This document shows positions 38,502 to 46,935 of a stretch of 64,000 nt of DNA, piece after piece. Below the pieces are notes generated by a model. It searched no databases, was not told the DNA's origin, and was given only the letters and a program-made list of their open reading frames with translations. Within the stretch, counting starts at the first letter, position 1, and each line of letters starts with the position of its first letter. This DNA comes from CAVSMC01 sp963798655 (lineage in GTDB: Bacteria; Pseudomonadota; Gammaproteobacteria; Burkholderiales; Casimicrobiaceae): the NCBI GenBank assembly GCA_963798655.1, contig CAWCUH010000001.1:62001-126000 (forward strand). The letters run 5' to 3'. The position numbers were made by a program, and so were the translations under genes.

Positions 38502-39176
38502 TCAGGCCAACGAACGGTATTGCGCATCGGCGCTCGCGGCGCGGATGCCGAGGACGTCCACGATGTCGACGCCGCCGGGCGGATGCTCGATCGCGCGCAC
38601 GATGCAGCCGACGATCTGGGTGAGCGTGACGAGTCCGAGGCGTAGCGCCGTCTCGCGGGTCGCCGGCACCCGTTGCGCGATCGCGTAGAGCGGCGACAGC
38701 AGCTGCGGCCAACGATGACCGGGGCCGAGCACGTACCACGGCCGCACGATCGTCGCCGCGATTCCGCTCGCGCGAACGAGCGACTCGCCTTCGACGCGCA
38801 CTTGGATGTACGCTTGCATCACGGGTGCGGGATGGGCGACGCTCAAATAGACGAAATGACGCACGCCGGCTTGGCTCGCCGCGCTGAGCGCGGCTTCGAT
38901 CGAAACGCGGTCCACGGCGCGGAACTGCTCGGCCTTTGCCGGCGACGGATGCGGCGTGCCCACCAGATGAACGAACGTCTCTGCCGGAGCCACGGCGTGC
39001 GCGAACGTCGCTGCGTCGAGCGCATCGCCGATGACGGTCGTCGCCGCGCGCGGCAACTTTTGCCGCGAAGCCGCTCGCGCGAGTGCCCGAACCGCATGCC
39101 CGCGTTGAATCAGTGCACGGATCAGCGGCTGTCCGAGGTAGCCGGTGCCGCCGGTCACGAAGACGGACTTTGTCAT
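38502..39176 (-). CDS. NAD(P)H-binding atypical SDR
   Basis: A 224-residue atypical short-chain dehydrogenase with the Rossmann motif FVTGGTGYLGQPLIRALIQR. The middle shows FVHLVGTPHPSP and HFVYLSVAHPAPVMQAYIQVR, the place of the YxxxK motif, which is altered here. Such proteins act as nucleoside-diphosphate-sugar epimerase-like or NmrA-like reductases, often with complex I assembly or quinone roles. Precise role unknown. It is on the same strand and close to the ABC operon and may be its first gene. Confidence 0.8.
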   Translation of the reverse strand: MTKSVFVTGGTGYLGQPLIRALIQRGHAVRALARAASRQKLPRAATTVIGDALDAATFAHAVAPAETFVHLVGTPHPSPAKAEQFRAVDRVSIEAALSAASQAGVRHFVYLSVAHPAPVMQAYIQVRVEGESLVRASGIAATIVRPWYVLGPGHRWPQLLSPLYAIAQRVPATRETALRLGLVTLTQIVGCIVRAIEHPPGGVDIVDVLGIRAASADAQYRSLA

Positions 39177-39348
39177 CGATTTGCTCCGACGAGTTTCGCC
39201 TGCTGCACGGTACGCGACCGTGGGCGCTGCGGATGCCCGCCGCAATGTGCCGACGAACGGGCGGCGCCGCACGGGCCGCCGCATGATATGCTAACGTCAT
39301 AAGAAATGGACGCCGCCGGGGCAACGGCGGTGCTTGCGGAGTCGATCG

Positions 39349-40203
39349 ATGGAATGCGTGAACTGCGGCCGCCGAAACCAGCCCACGACGCGCTTTTGCG
39401 CGGAGTGCGGCGACGTGCTGCATGCCGACCCGCCGCGTGAGCGCCGCGCCCGCAAGGTGCGGCAGCGAAAGCGCCGCCTGCGCATCCACTGGGTGCGACT
39501 GCCGCCGTCGCCGCCGCCGTCGATCCTCGCCGTGCGGCTCGAGCCGTCCGCGGCGGCCGACGTTGCGCAGCGGGCGCCCGAGCGGATGATGCGCCGCATC
39601 GATCTCGCGCTCGCGGCGATCGTCGGTATCGCGGGCCTCGCGGCGTACTTCGCGTATCCCTATCTGAAAGGATCGCCCGCCGAGACCCCGGTAGTCGCAA
39701 TACCGGCCGCGGAAGCGCCGATGGTCGCGAGCGCGCCCATGCCGCCGCTCGACCCGCCGCCGCCGCGTGCGCCGGCCGACGAGCGGCCTGCACCGCTCAC
39801 CGTTCCCGGCACGATGGCACCGGCGACGTCGTCGGCCGCGCGCACTCTCGACGCCGTGCCGCCCCGCGTGCAGGCGCCTCGCGCGAAGCCCGAGCCATCG
39901 CGCAGCCGGCCGGAGATTTCGGCATCGAGCCCGCGCCCTGGGTATGCGTTGACGACGGCCTTCGCCGCGGATGCCGTGCCGCAGCCGGCGGTGCCGCCAG
40001 TGCGCGTGGCAGCGGCGCCGGCGCACTCGGCACCTCGCAAGGACCGCCTGCAGCAGATGAACGACACGATCGCCGGCTGCGCCAACGAAGGCCTGTTCGG
40101 ACGCCTCGCGTGCGAGCAGCGCGCGCTGCTGTCGTACTGCGATGGCCAGTGGGGCAAGAACGAGCGGTGCCCGAGCGGGCGCACCGCCGACTACGGCAAC
40201 TGA
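39349..40203 (+). CDS. Zinc-ribbon membrane protein
   Basis: A 284-residue protein: N-terminal zinc ribbon (CVNCGRRN, FCAECGDV), a basic segment, one transmembrane helix (about residues 81-100, DLALAAIVGIAGLAAYFAYP), a long Pro/Ala-rich periplasmic linker and a C-terminal domain with four cysteines (IAGCANEGLFGRLACEQRAL, SYCDGQWG, RCPSG). The C-terminal pattern recurs in betaproteobacterial proteins of unknown role. The ATG is 20 or so bases after TTGCGGAG. Confidence 0.75.
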   Translation: MECVNCGRRNQPTTRFCAECGDVLHADPPRERRARKVRQRKRRLRIHWVRLPPSPPPSILAVRLEPSAAADVAQRAPERMMRRIDLALAAIVGIAGLAAYFAYPYLKGSPAETPVVAIPAAEAPMVASAPMPPLDPPPPRAPADERPAPLTVPGTMAPATSSAARTLDAVPPRVQAPRAKPEPSRSRPEISASSPRPGYALTTAFAADAVPQPAVPPVRVAAAPAHSAPRKDRLQQMNDTIAGCANEGLFGRLACEQRALLSYCDGQWGKNERCPSGRTADYGN

Positions 40204-40304
40204 CTCGACGCTCGCGCGCTCCAGGCGGGCACGATTAGAATGCTTGCGCAGACGGTCACGGCCTCGTGCCGCGCCGCCGACCATCGCTCGACGGAGATAC
40301 CCCG

Positions 40305-41271
40305 ATGAAGCGTTTCCGCCTGTCTGCGGCGCTCGCCGTTGTGCTGGCTGCGGTGACGATTGCCGCAGTGGCCGAGCCGCGCTACTTCGACGTGGCGCGG
40401 GGCTCGCACCCACACGACGTCGCCGCAGACCCGAGTCCTGGCGGCCCGGTCTACTACACGGCGCAGAGCACCGGCAAGCTCGGGGTCCTCGATCCGGCGA
40501 GCGGCACGTTCGTGGAGATCGCGCTGGGTCAGGGCTCCGCGCCGCACGGCGTGGTCGTCGGCCCCGATGGCGCGCCCTGGATTACCGACGGAGGACAGAA
40601 CGCCATCGTGCGCGTCGATCCGAAAACCCACGCCGTACGCAAGTGGCCGCTGCCGCCCGCCAGCGGTTACGCGAACCTCAACACGCTCGCATTCGATAAC
40701 AAGCGCCGCGCATGGTTCACCGGGCAGAGCGGCGTGTACGGCCGACTCGATCCGGCCACCGGCGAGATCAAGGTGTGGAAGGCGCCACGGGGCCGCGGAC
40801 CGTACGGCATCACCGCAACGCCCGCGGGTGACGTCTATTACGCATCGCTCGCCAGCAGCCATATCGCGCGCATCGACACCGAGAGCGGCAATGCAACCGT
40901 GATCGAGCCGCCGACGCCGCAGCAGGGCGCACGGCGCGTCTGGTCCGATTCGCGCGGTCGGATCTGGGTCAGCTACTGGAACACCGGGCACGTGGCGAGA
41001 GTACGACCCTGCGACCAGGAGCTGGCGCGAATGGAAACTGCCGGGCGCAGCGCCGCACGTCTATTCAGTCTGGGTCGATTCCTCGGACAAGGTCTGGCTG
41101 ACCGACTGGTCGGCCAATGCCATCGTTCGCTTCGACCCGGCAAGCGAGAAGTTCGACACGTTCCCGTCGAATCGCGACGACGCCGGCGTGCGGCAGATGC
41201 TCGGCCGCGACGGCGAAGCCTGGGGCGCCGAATCGGGCAACGACCGGCTGGTGATGGTGCCGGCGCGCTAG
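40305..41271 (+). pseudogene. Vgb-like beta-propeller protein, interrupted by a frameshift
   Basis: The first frame gives a signal peptide and repeated propeller blades typical of virginiamycin B lyase-like proteins (PHGVVVGPDGAPWITDGGQN, IVRVDPKTHAVRKWPLP, GPYGITATPAGDVYYASL). At about 40998-41001 an extra base shifts the frame. The next frame continues YDPATRSWREWKLPG, VWLTDWSANAIVRFDP and GRDGEAWGAESGNDRL to a TAG at 41269. The full protein would be about 321 residues. Intact blades on both sides mean the break is recent or a sequencing error. Secreted Vgb-like proteins act as lyases or lactonases, and the substrate here is unknown. Confidence 0.82.
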
Positions 41272-41400
41272 CGCGCAGGGTGCGGTCGCCGCGCTCGACA
41301 CGTACGGCAGCGACTGGCTCTTCAAGCCGATCGGCACGCAGCCGGCCGCGACGGCGGCGAGCAGGGCGCACAACAACAACTGGGCAGGCATTCGCATCAT
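41268..41400 (-). CDS. Possible small lipoprotein opposite the 3' end of the Vgb-like gene
   Basis: From ATG at 41400 the minus strand encodes MMRMPAQLLLCALLAAVAAG followed by CVPIGLKSQSLPYVSS, a convincing lipoprotein signal with lipobox VAAGC and a short polar tail. In frame it then runs into the antisense of the Vgb-like gene, which is implausible. A one-base shift would end it at the CTAG palindrome shared with the Vgb-like stop. Given the frameshifts nearby this is plausible but weak. Confidence 0.3.
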
Positions 41401-41468
41401 CGCTCCGGCGTCGAGGGACGCCGGCGATGATACGCGAACGTTCGTGACGCGGTGACGCGAACGGCCTG

Positions 41469-41921
41469 CTAGAAGCAGACGCGGCCGCCGAAGTGGTGTC
41501 CCCAGCCGCCGGCGCACACGACCGGGCCCCAGTAGCGCGGACCCGGGTAATACGGCCCCGAGTAATACGGCCCCGGCGCGTAGTAGTAGGGCGCCGGATA
41601 CGTATAGACGTAACGGCGCACGACGGGCGGCGACTCCACGGGATTCGACGTCGCGGCAGACGGCGAAGGTGCGGCGCCGGTCAGCTGCTGCGCGATCTGC
41701 CATTGCCGCCATGCGAGGAAGCGTTCGGCTTCATCGGGCGTGACCTCGCCACGTGCGACACGCGTTTCCATCGTGCGGCGCTCGATCGCCATCTCGTCGT
41801 TCAACTGCGCCGACTGCTCGGCCGTCATGCTGGGCATCGTCGGCGCGGGCTGCGCCGTCGCGCCGAGCGGCAGCGCGAGCGCTCCGGCGGCCGCGAGCGC
41901 GTACAAGGCGTTGATCTTCAT
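41469..41921 (-). CDS. Secreted protein with Tyr/Pro/Gly-rich tail
   Basis: A 150-residue protein with a signal peptide ending GATAQ. A helical, charged middle (EMAIERRTMETRVARGEVTP, DEAERFLAWRQWQIAQQL) is followed by a linker and a C-terminal tail dominated by Tyr, Pro and Gly (YVYTYPAPYYYAPGPYYSGP) and closing with two cysteines. Similar YYGP composition appears in the protein encoded at 46119-46661. Function unknown; surface exposure is inferred. Confidence 0.75.
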   Translation of the reverse strand: MKINALYALAAAGALALPLGATAQPAPTMPSMTAEQSAQLNDEMAIERRTMETRVARGEVTPDEAERFLAWRQWQIAQQLTGAAPSPSAATSNPVESPPVVRRYVYTYPAPYYYAPGPYYSGPYYPGPRYWGPVVCAGGWGHHFGGRVCF

Positions 41922-42080
41922 CACGCTTCCTTCGAAGTTTCGGGCGCACCGCGCCGTTCCTGAAATTTCGACCGACGGTCGACGCGGCGGTTCGCACCGG
42001 CGCGCGCATCACCGTTCCAAACGTCCGGCTCGCGGCGGCGGTTGACCCTGCGACGCCGCCGCTCGGTTACCATCGCGGCG

Positions 42081-43484
42081 ATGCCGAATCCGACCGATCG
42101 GGATCGGGCGATCGCCGCGGCACGCAGCGCGTTCGACGATGGAACGTTCGTGCGCACGCTTGCCCGCCGGGTCGGCTGTCGCACCGAGAGCCAGAGCGCC
42201 GAGCGCGCCGGCGAGCTCGCGCGCTACCTGGACGAGGAGATCGCGCCGGCATTCGTCGCGCTCGGCTTCGATTGCACGACGATCGACAATCCGTGCGGCG
42301 GCGGGCCGCTGCTCTTCGCGCAGCGAATCGAGGACGCAGGGCGGCCGACCGTTCTCACATACGGGCACGGCGACGTCATTCGCGGCCAGGACGCGCAATG
42401 GCGCGCCGGGCTCGCGCCTTGGACACTGGTCGCCGAGGGTGACCGGCTGTACGGCCGCGGCACTGCCGACAACAAGGGCCAGCACACGATCAACCAGCTC
42501 GCGCTTCGCGCGGTGCTCGACGTGCGCGGCGAGCTCGGCTTCAACGCCAAGCTGCTGCTCGAGACCGGCGAGGAAATCGGCTCGCCGGGGCTTCGCGAAA
42601 TCTGTGCGGCCGAGCGCGAACGCCTTCGCGCCGACGTGTTCATCGCGTCGGACGGCCCGCGGCTCGCGCCCGAGCGCCCGACGCTGTTCCTCGGCTCGCG
42701 CGGCGCCCTGAACTTCGATCTGTCGGTCGACCTGCGCGACGGCGCGCACCATTCCGGCAACTGGGGCGGCTTGCTCGCGAATCCGGGCATCGTGCTCGCT
42801 CACGCGCTCGCGACGATCACCGGGCCGCGCGGCGAGATCCGGGTGCCGGAATGGCGGCCTGCGACATTGACGCCGGCAGTGCGGCGTGCGCTCGAGGGCT
42901 TGAGCGTCGACGGCGGCGACGGTGGCCCGTCCATCGACGCGCAATGGGGCGAGCCCGGGTTGTCGCCGGCCGAGCGCGTGTTCGGATGGCCGAGCTTCGA
43001 GGTGCTCGCGTTTCGCACCGGCAATCCCGACCAGCCGGTGAACGCAATTCCGGGACGCGCGAGCGCGCATTGCCAGCTGCGCTTCGTCGTCGGTGTCGAC
43101 GCGAACGACATCGTGCCCGCGCTGCGTAGGCATCTCGCGAGCGAAGGCTTCGCGTCGGTACGCGTCGAGCCCGCGCGCGAGGGTTTCTTCGCGGCAACGC
43201 GACTCGACCCCGAGCATCCGTGGGTGCGCTTTGTCGCGCAATCGGTTGCGCGCACGACGGCGCGCGCGCCCGCGATCCTGCCGAACCTCGGCGGGTCGCT
43301 GCCGAACGACATCTTCGCCGACGTGCTCGGGCTGCCGACCGTATGGGTGCCGCATTCGTACGCCGGATGCTCGCAGCACGCGCCGAACGAGCACCTGCTC
43401 GCGAGCGTGGCGCGCGAGGCGCTGCAGATGATGGCGGGCATCTGGTGGGATCTCGGCGACACCGGCGCGCCGATGCGCGGATGA
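42081..43484 (+). CDS. M20 family metallopeptidase
   Basis: A 467-residue cytoplasmic dinuclear zinc peptidase. Metal ligands and catalytic residues are visible: the His-x-Asp motif in YGHGDV, GRGTADNKGQ with the bridging Asp, the catalytic Glu pair in LETGEEIGSPG, SDGPR, and the C-terminal His region in HSYAGCSQHAPNEH. The dimerisation domain sits between (LNFDLSVDLRDGAHHSGNWG). The family includes dipeptidases and N-acyl amino acid deacylases, and the substrate is unresolved. Confidence 0.9.
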   Translation: MPNPTDRDRAIAAARSAFDDGTFVRTLARRVGCRTESQSAERAGELARYLDEEIAPAFVALGFDCTTIDNPCGGGPLLFAQRIEDAGRPTVLTYGHGDVIRGQDAQWRAGLAPWTLVAEGDRLYGRGTADNKGQHTINQLALRAVLDVRGELGFNAKLLLETGEEIGSPGLREICAAERERLRADVFIASDGPRLAPERPTLFLGSRGALNFDLSVDLRDGAHHSGNWGGLLANPGIVLAHALATITGPRGEIRVPEWRPATLTPAVRRALEGLSVDGGDGGPSIDAQWGEPGLSPAERVFGWPSFEVLAFRTGNPDQPVNAIPGRASAHCQLRFVVGVDANDIVPALRRHLASEGFASVRVEPAREGFFAATRLDPEHPWVRFVAQSVARTTARAPAILPNLGGSLPNDIFADVLGLPTVWVPHSYAGCSQHAPNEHLLASVAREALQMMAGIWWDLGDTGAPMRG

Positions 43485-43494
43485 GCCACGCGCC

Positions 43495-44157
43495 TTAGCG
43501 CTTGCGCCGGCGTGGCTGCGGGTCCTTCGGCGCTGCGGCGTCGGGATCGAGGTCCGTGGCATCGAACGCCCGCAACATCCGTCCCGGCGCGAGCTCCATG
43601 AAGATCGTCGCGATCGCGTACGTCGCGATGACCAGCGCGCCGAAGATCGTCGGGCCCAGCGCGCCCAACCCGCTGTAGCCGATCGCGACGACGGCGAACC
43701 AGCGCAGGAACACGAGACCGAAGCGGCGCTTGATGACGACATCGCCGCCCGGGTCGCTCATCAGCCGACGATAATCGTCGATCACGAGAGTCAATGCGCC
43801 GGCGAACTGGGCGCCGACGCCTACCCACAGCGCGTGGTCGGCGCGCACGGCCTGCCAGTCGAAGTGCAGCTGCACGAGGATCAGGAACAACGAGACGCCG
43901 AGCGGTACGGCGACGACGCCGACGATGACGAGCCCGGCGAGCCCGAGCTGCGCGCCATAGCCCGCGCGTTGCCACCACGAGGCGCCGTCCTGCCCGTCGA
44001 ACCAGAACAGGCGTCCGCACGCCGCGATCGACGCGGCGTACATCGAGGCGATCGTGTCGGCGAAATAGATGATGGCCACATTCGCCGCGGACCACTGCAG
44101 CAGCACCACGCCGAGCAGCGGAACGATCGCGCGCACGACGACGCTCGCAACGGACAA
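43495..44157 (-). CDS. Integral membrane protein (DUF6498-like)
   Basis: A 220-residue protein with about six hydrophobic segments, Trp/Phe-rich loops (LFWFDGQDGASWWQRAG) and a basic C-terminus (PKDPQPRRRKR). The opening VVRAIVPLLGVVLLQWSAAN resembles DUF6498 membrane proteins, but I assign that only tentatively. The start is TTG at 44157; GTG at 44136 is an alternative. The upstream MFS remnant shares the strand. Confidence 0.65.
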   Translation of the reverse strand: MSVASVVVRAIVPLLGVVLLQWSAANVAIIYFADTIASMYAASIAACGRLFWFDGQDGASWWQRAGYGAQLGLAGLVIVGVVAVPLGVSLFLILVQLHFDWQAVRADHALWVGVGAQFAGALTLVIDDYRRLMSDPGGDVVIKRRFGLVFLRWFAVVAIGYSGLGALGPTIFGALVIATYAIATIFMELAPGRMLRAFDATDLDPDAAAPKDPQPRRRKR

Positions 44158-44172
44158 CGGCGACGCGTTCAG

Positions 44173-44580
44173 TCACGTCAGGCGGTCGTGCCGCGCGAGA
44201 GCGGGGAAGAGGCGCATCCACAGCGCGACGACCGCGGGGCAGGCGATCGCCGGACCGGCGATGTTGCGAATTGCGTCGCCGTTGCGCTCGACGCGATTGC
44301 GCGCGCAAGCTCGCTTTTCGGCACGAGCGCCGGCAGCAGCGCCTGCATCAACGGATTCTGCAACGCGCGCGCGGTGCTAACGACGAGCACTGCACCGAAG
44401 ATCGCTGCTCCGATGCGCGGTCGCGCGCCGCGAACCCGGCGAGCGCCAGCACCGCGAGCGCGCCGCCGGCCATGCACGCCGCCGAAACGCGTCGTCGATC
44501 GTAGCGAATCGGCGACCTGACCGACGATCAGCATGAGCGCCGACAACGGGGCGAACTGCGTGGACGTCGGCTGATCGGCG
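44173..44580 (-). pseudogene. MFS transporter remnant with several frameshifts
   Basis: Pieces of one MFS exporter can be read by switching frame. QFAPLSALMLIVGQVAD is followed, after a shift near 44507, by RYDRRRVSAACMAGGALAVL. After a shift near 44414 it reads IGAAIFGAVLVVSTARALQN and PLMQALLPALVPKSELARAI, and after a shift near 44267 NIAGPAIA. GQVADRYDRRR is the MFS loop 2-3 signature. Only about 135 of the usual 400 codons remain: the N-terminal helix and the C-terminal half are missing. This is a decayed gene, related to EntS-like exporters by its motifs. Confidence 0.8.
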
Positions 44581-44725
44581 GACAAGGCGCTGCAATTATC
44601 GCGCGCGCGGCCACGGTCCCAAGGCGTCACCGCACTGTCGGCAGGCTTTACAGAACCGGCCCGATTTACCGACCGTCGGCGTCATTTCGGACGTAGATAC
44701 TTGAATAGGAACTACAAAAATTGAC

Positions 44726-44741
44726 TGGCCCGAGTGTTGCT
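44726..44741 (+). promoter_or_regulatory. Sigma-54-type promoter of the first PEP-CTERM gene
   Basis: TGGCCCG-N4-TTGCT matches the sigma-54 consensus TGGCACG-N4-TTGCA, with GG and GC exactly 12 bases apart. The predicted start is near 44752, 22 bases before the ATG and just upstream of the GAGGGAGG ribosome binding site. PEP-CTERM genes in several betaproteobacteria depend on sigma-54 and the PrsK/PrsR pair. Confidence 0.75.
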
Positions 44742-44773
44742 TTTTATCGACCATCAATCGAGGGAGGTCGTTC

Positions 44774-45442
44774 ATGCTCAAACTCAAACGTCTCGTCGCC
44801 ATCGCCGCGCTTGCGGCAGCGGCATCGGTGCCGGCATCCGCGGCCACCATCAGCTATTTCACGTCCGGCGCGCAGGACAACATACCAGGATTGACCGGGT
44901 TCACGACGCTCGGTGACCAGATGGACGGCATGGGCGTCACCGTCTGCTTCTCGATCCTCGGCTGCGAGAGTCGCGTCTGGGCGGACACTGGCCCGGGATC
45001 GGGCGGCGTCACCGGCACCGGCTGGTCGATGTCGGTGAGCGGCGACACGTTCAATATCAACGCGTGGAGCCTGATGTTCAGCCCGAATCAAGGCCAGATC
45101 ATCAGCATCCTGCTAAACGGCGGGCCGTTCACGCTGTTCGACCGCACCGATCCCAATACGGGCACTGACGGATCGGCGCAGGGACGCGACTTCGACACGG
45201 CAGACGGCGTGATCGACGTCACTTATATCGACCCGGTCGCCGTCATTCCGGACGCGCCGGTGGGCGATCTCTACCACTCGGTCTTGATCGAATGGCTCGA
45301 CGCCACCGGGCCGCGCGAGAGCTTCCTGTTCTCGCAGGACGCGGACAACGACATCAGGCTTCTCGTGCCGGAGCCCGCGACGCTTGCGCTGATGGGCATC
45401 GCCGCGCTCGGCCTCGCGCTGACGCGCCGTCGCCGCCGCTGA
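44774..45442 (+). CDS. PEP-CTERM sorting-signal protein
   Basis: A 222-residue exported protein: signal peptide ending PASAA, a polar Gly/Asp/Ser-rich body with two cysteines (VTVCFSILGCESR) and a C-terminal PEP-CTERM tripartite signal, VPEPATLALMGIAALGLALT followed by RRRRR. The tail directs processing by an exosortase (EpsH/XrtA) and surface delivery linked to exopolysaccharide and floc formation. The body matches no domain I recognise. It has a sigma-54-type promoter upstream and a 36-base palindromic terminator downstream. The exosortase itself is outside the window. Confidence 0.9.
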   Translation: MLKLKRLVAIAALAAAASVPASAATISYFTSGAQDNIPGLTGFTTLGDQMDGMGVTVCFSILGCESRVWADTGPGSGGVTGTGWSMSVSGDTFNINAWSLMFSPNQGQIISILLNGGPFTLFDRTDPNTGTDGSAQGRDFDTADGVIDVTYIDPVAVIPDAPVGDLYHSVLIEWLDATGPRESFLFSQDADNDIRLLVPEPATLALMGIAALGLALTRRRRR

Positions 45443-45460
45443 TCGCCGCGAAACGCAGGC

Positions 45461-45496
45461 CAAACACAAAGCGCCCCGCGGGGCGCTTTGTGTTTG
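45461..45496. terminator. Perfect 36-base palindrome, bidirectional terminator
   Basis: Two 18-base arms (each running from CAAACACAAAG into GCGCCCCG or its complement) form an uninterrupted inverted repeat in the gap between the convergent PEP-CTERM gene and the 45543-45959 gene. The arms end in A-rich and T-rich stretches, so it can terminate both directions. Confidence 0.85.
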
Positions 45497-45542
45497 TACA
45501 GCGGCGCGCTCGAACGACGACGCGCGCGCGGGATGCTCCTCG

Positions 45543-45959
45543 TCAGCGCCGCTTTGCCGCGGCCGGCGCGCGCGCCGCCGCCGTGCCGCTTCGGGCCGGT
45601 GCGACGACGGCGTTCGGATCGGGTCCTCTCACCGCGCTCACGCCGCCGGCCATCGGCATCGCCGGCATGCCCATGACGACGTCGTCCAGTGACAGCGCGC
45701 GCGAGCCGCTCGCGCCGGTGAAGAAGGTCACGCCAGGACAGGACTCGAAGTCGCCGAACAGCAGGTAGTCGCCGCGGCGGCGCATCGCTTCGCGCGCCGC
45801 CGAGCCCTGGTCGCTCATGTCGACCGGCGGCACGTTGCTGCGATAGAGGACGTTGTCGTTGCGATCCATCACGACATAGCAGGTGACGGCGGCTGACGAC
45901 GCCGACCACGCGAAACCCGCGACAGCGACCGCCGCGAGCCCGATCGATCGTACGTTCAT
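45543..45959 (-). CDS. Secreted protein with early two-cysteine domain (DUF4124-like)
   Basis: A 138-residue protein with a signal peptide ending ASSAA, followed by VTCYVVMDRNDNVLYRSNVP and FESCPGVTFF. The opening VxCYVVxDxNDxVxYRS resembles the small domain of betaproteobacterial periplasmic proteins in which a cysteine follows the signal directly. The C-terminus is Ala/Arg-rich and low complexity. Function unknown. It converges with the PEP-CTERM gene across a strong bidirectional terminator. Confidence 0.72.
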   Translation of the reverse strand: MNVRSIGLAAVAVAGFAWSASSAAVTCYVVMDRNDNVLYRSNVPPVDMSDQGSAAREAMRRRGDYLLFGDFESCPGVTFFTGASGSRALSLDDVVMGMPAMPMAGGVSAVRGPDPNAVVAPARSGTAAARAPAAAKRR

Positions 45960-46118
45960 GCGTCCCTCCGGTAAGCAATCCGCCAGGCGGTTGCCGCCGA
46001 GTGTAACGCAGCCGCCAGGCGCGCGCGCCATCCGCGCGTCGCGACGTGCGTTGCCGTCCCGCGGACGTTCGCGCCGTCACTTGCGCCGACAGCGACGCCG
46101 CCGTCGACGGGTGCCCTG

Positions 46119-46661
46119 CTACTGCGGCGGCGGTGACCCGCCCGGCACGACCCGCATCCAGCCGCGGTCGCAGCTGCGCACGTTCGGGTAATAGCCGGAG
46201 TCCGGGCAATACCAGCGTACTTCTGGCGCGACAGCATCGGGCGCCGCAGGTGCCGGCGCCACCGCGGCAGCCGGATAGTCGTCATAGACGACCGTCGGGC
46301 CGTAATACGTCGGGCCGTAATAGTACGAGTCCCACGTCCAGTACGGATAGCCCCACCAGTATGCAAACGGAACGCCGATCAAGGCGCTGCCACCCCACCA
46401 CCACCCGCTGCGTCCCCGCCAGCCGCTGTTGTGCCAGCCGCCATTCCACGATCCGCGGTTCCAGTTGCCACGGTTCCAGTTGCCCTGATTCCGGGCGCCC
46501 GAGGCATGCCCCCAATTGCCGTGAGCCGCTGCCCGATCGCCGCCATGCCAACCGCCACCGCCGTGCCCGTGTCCCGCGCCGCCGCGCGCATCCGCAGCGG
46601 ACGCCGCGAACATGCCGATCAGCGCGGCCGTCAACAACGCCAGCAAACGCTTGTTCATCAT
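46119..46661 (-). CDS. Secreted Gly/Trp/Asn- and Tyr/Pro-rich protein
   Basis: About 180 residues: a signal peptide ending AADARG, a repetitive Gly/His/Trp/Asn zone (NQGNWNRGNWNRGSWNGGW), a Tyr/Trp-rich hydrophobic stretch (YWWGYPYWTWDSYYYGPTYY) and a C-terminal WYCPDSGYYPNVRSC module with two cysteines. That last module is common in envelope proteins of Burkholderiales. Two adjacent ATGs follow a strong AGGAGGG ribosome binding site. A sigma-54-type promoter lies 60 bases upstream. Composition suggests an extracellular matrix or cell-surface component (inference). Confidence 0.78.
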   Translation of the reverse strand: MMNKRLLALLTAALIGMFAASAADARGGAGHGHGGGGWHGGDRAAAHGNWGHASGARNQGNWNRGNWNRGSWNGGWHNSGWRGRSGWWWGGSALIGVPFAYWWGYPYWTWDSYYYGPTYYGPTVVYDDYPAAAVAPAPAAPDAVAPEVRWYCPDSGYYPNVRSCDRGWMRVVPGGSPPPQ

Positions 46662-46719
46662 GACCCTCCTTGCCTGGTGCCACGCCACGCCGGCGCAGCG
46701 GCGCGCGGACTACGCAGCC

Positions 46720-46735
46720 CGCAATGCCTGCACCA
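46720..46735 (-). promoter_or_regulatory. Sigma-54-type promoter of the Trp/Tyr-rich secreted protein
   Basis: On the minus strand TGGTGCA-N4-TTGCG has GG and GC 12 bases apart, matching the sigma-54 pattern except for the last base. The predicted start is near 46709, about 48 bases before the ATG pair. Confidence 0.6.
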
Positions 46736-46935
46736 TCTTAACGCCGCTGCGTGGCGATCGGTGTACCGGGAGCAAAAGGTGCACGCATTCCCGATGGTGT
46801 AGGACGGCACCGACAACGCATTCCGCCGCCCGCCGCTGCGCGCATTCGTCGTGCATCCCTATGCTCACCCATCCGGCTTTCGCGCTGCTTGCGCGTTCGC
46901 GCCCGGATTACCAAACGACCGATTCGGAGCACATC

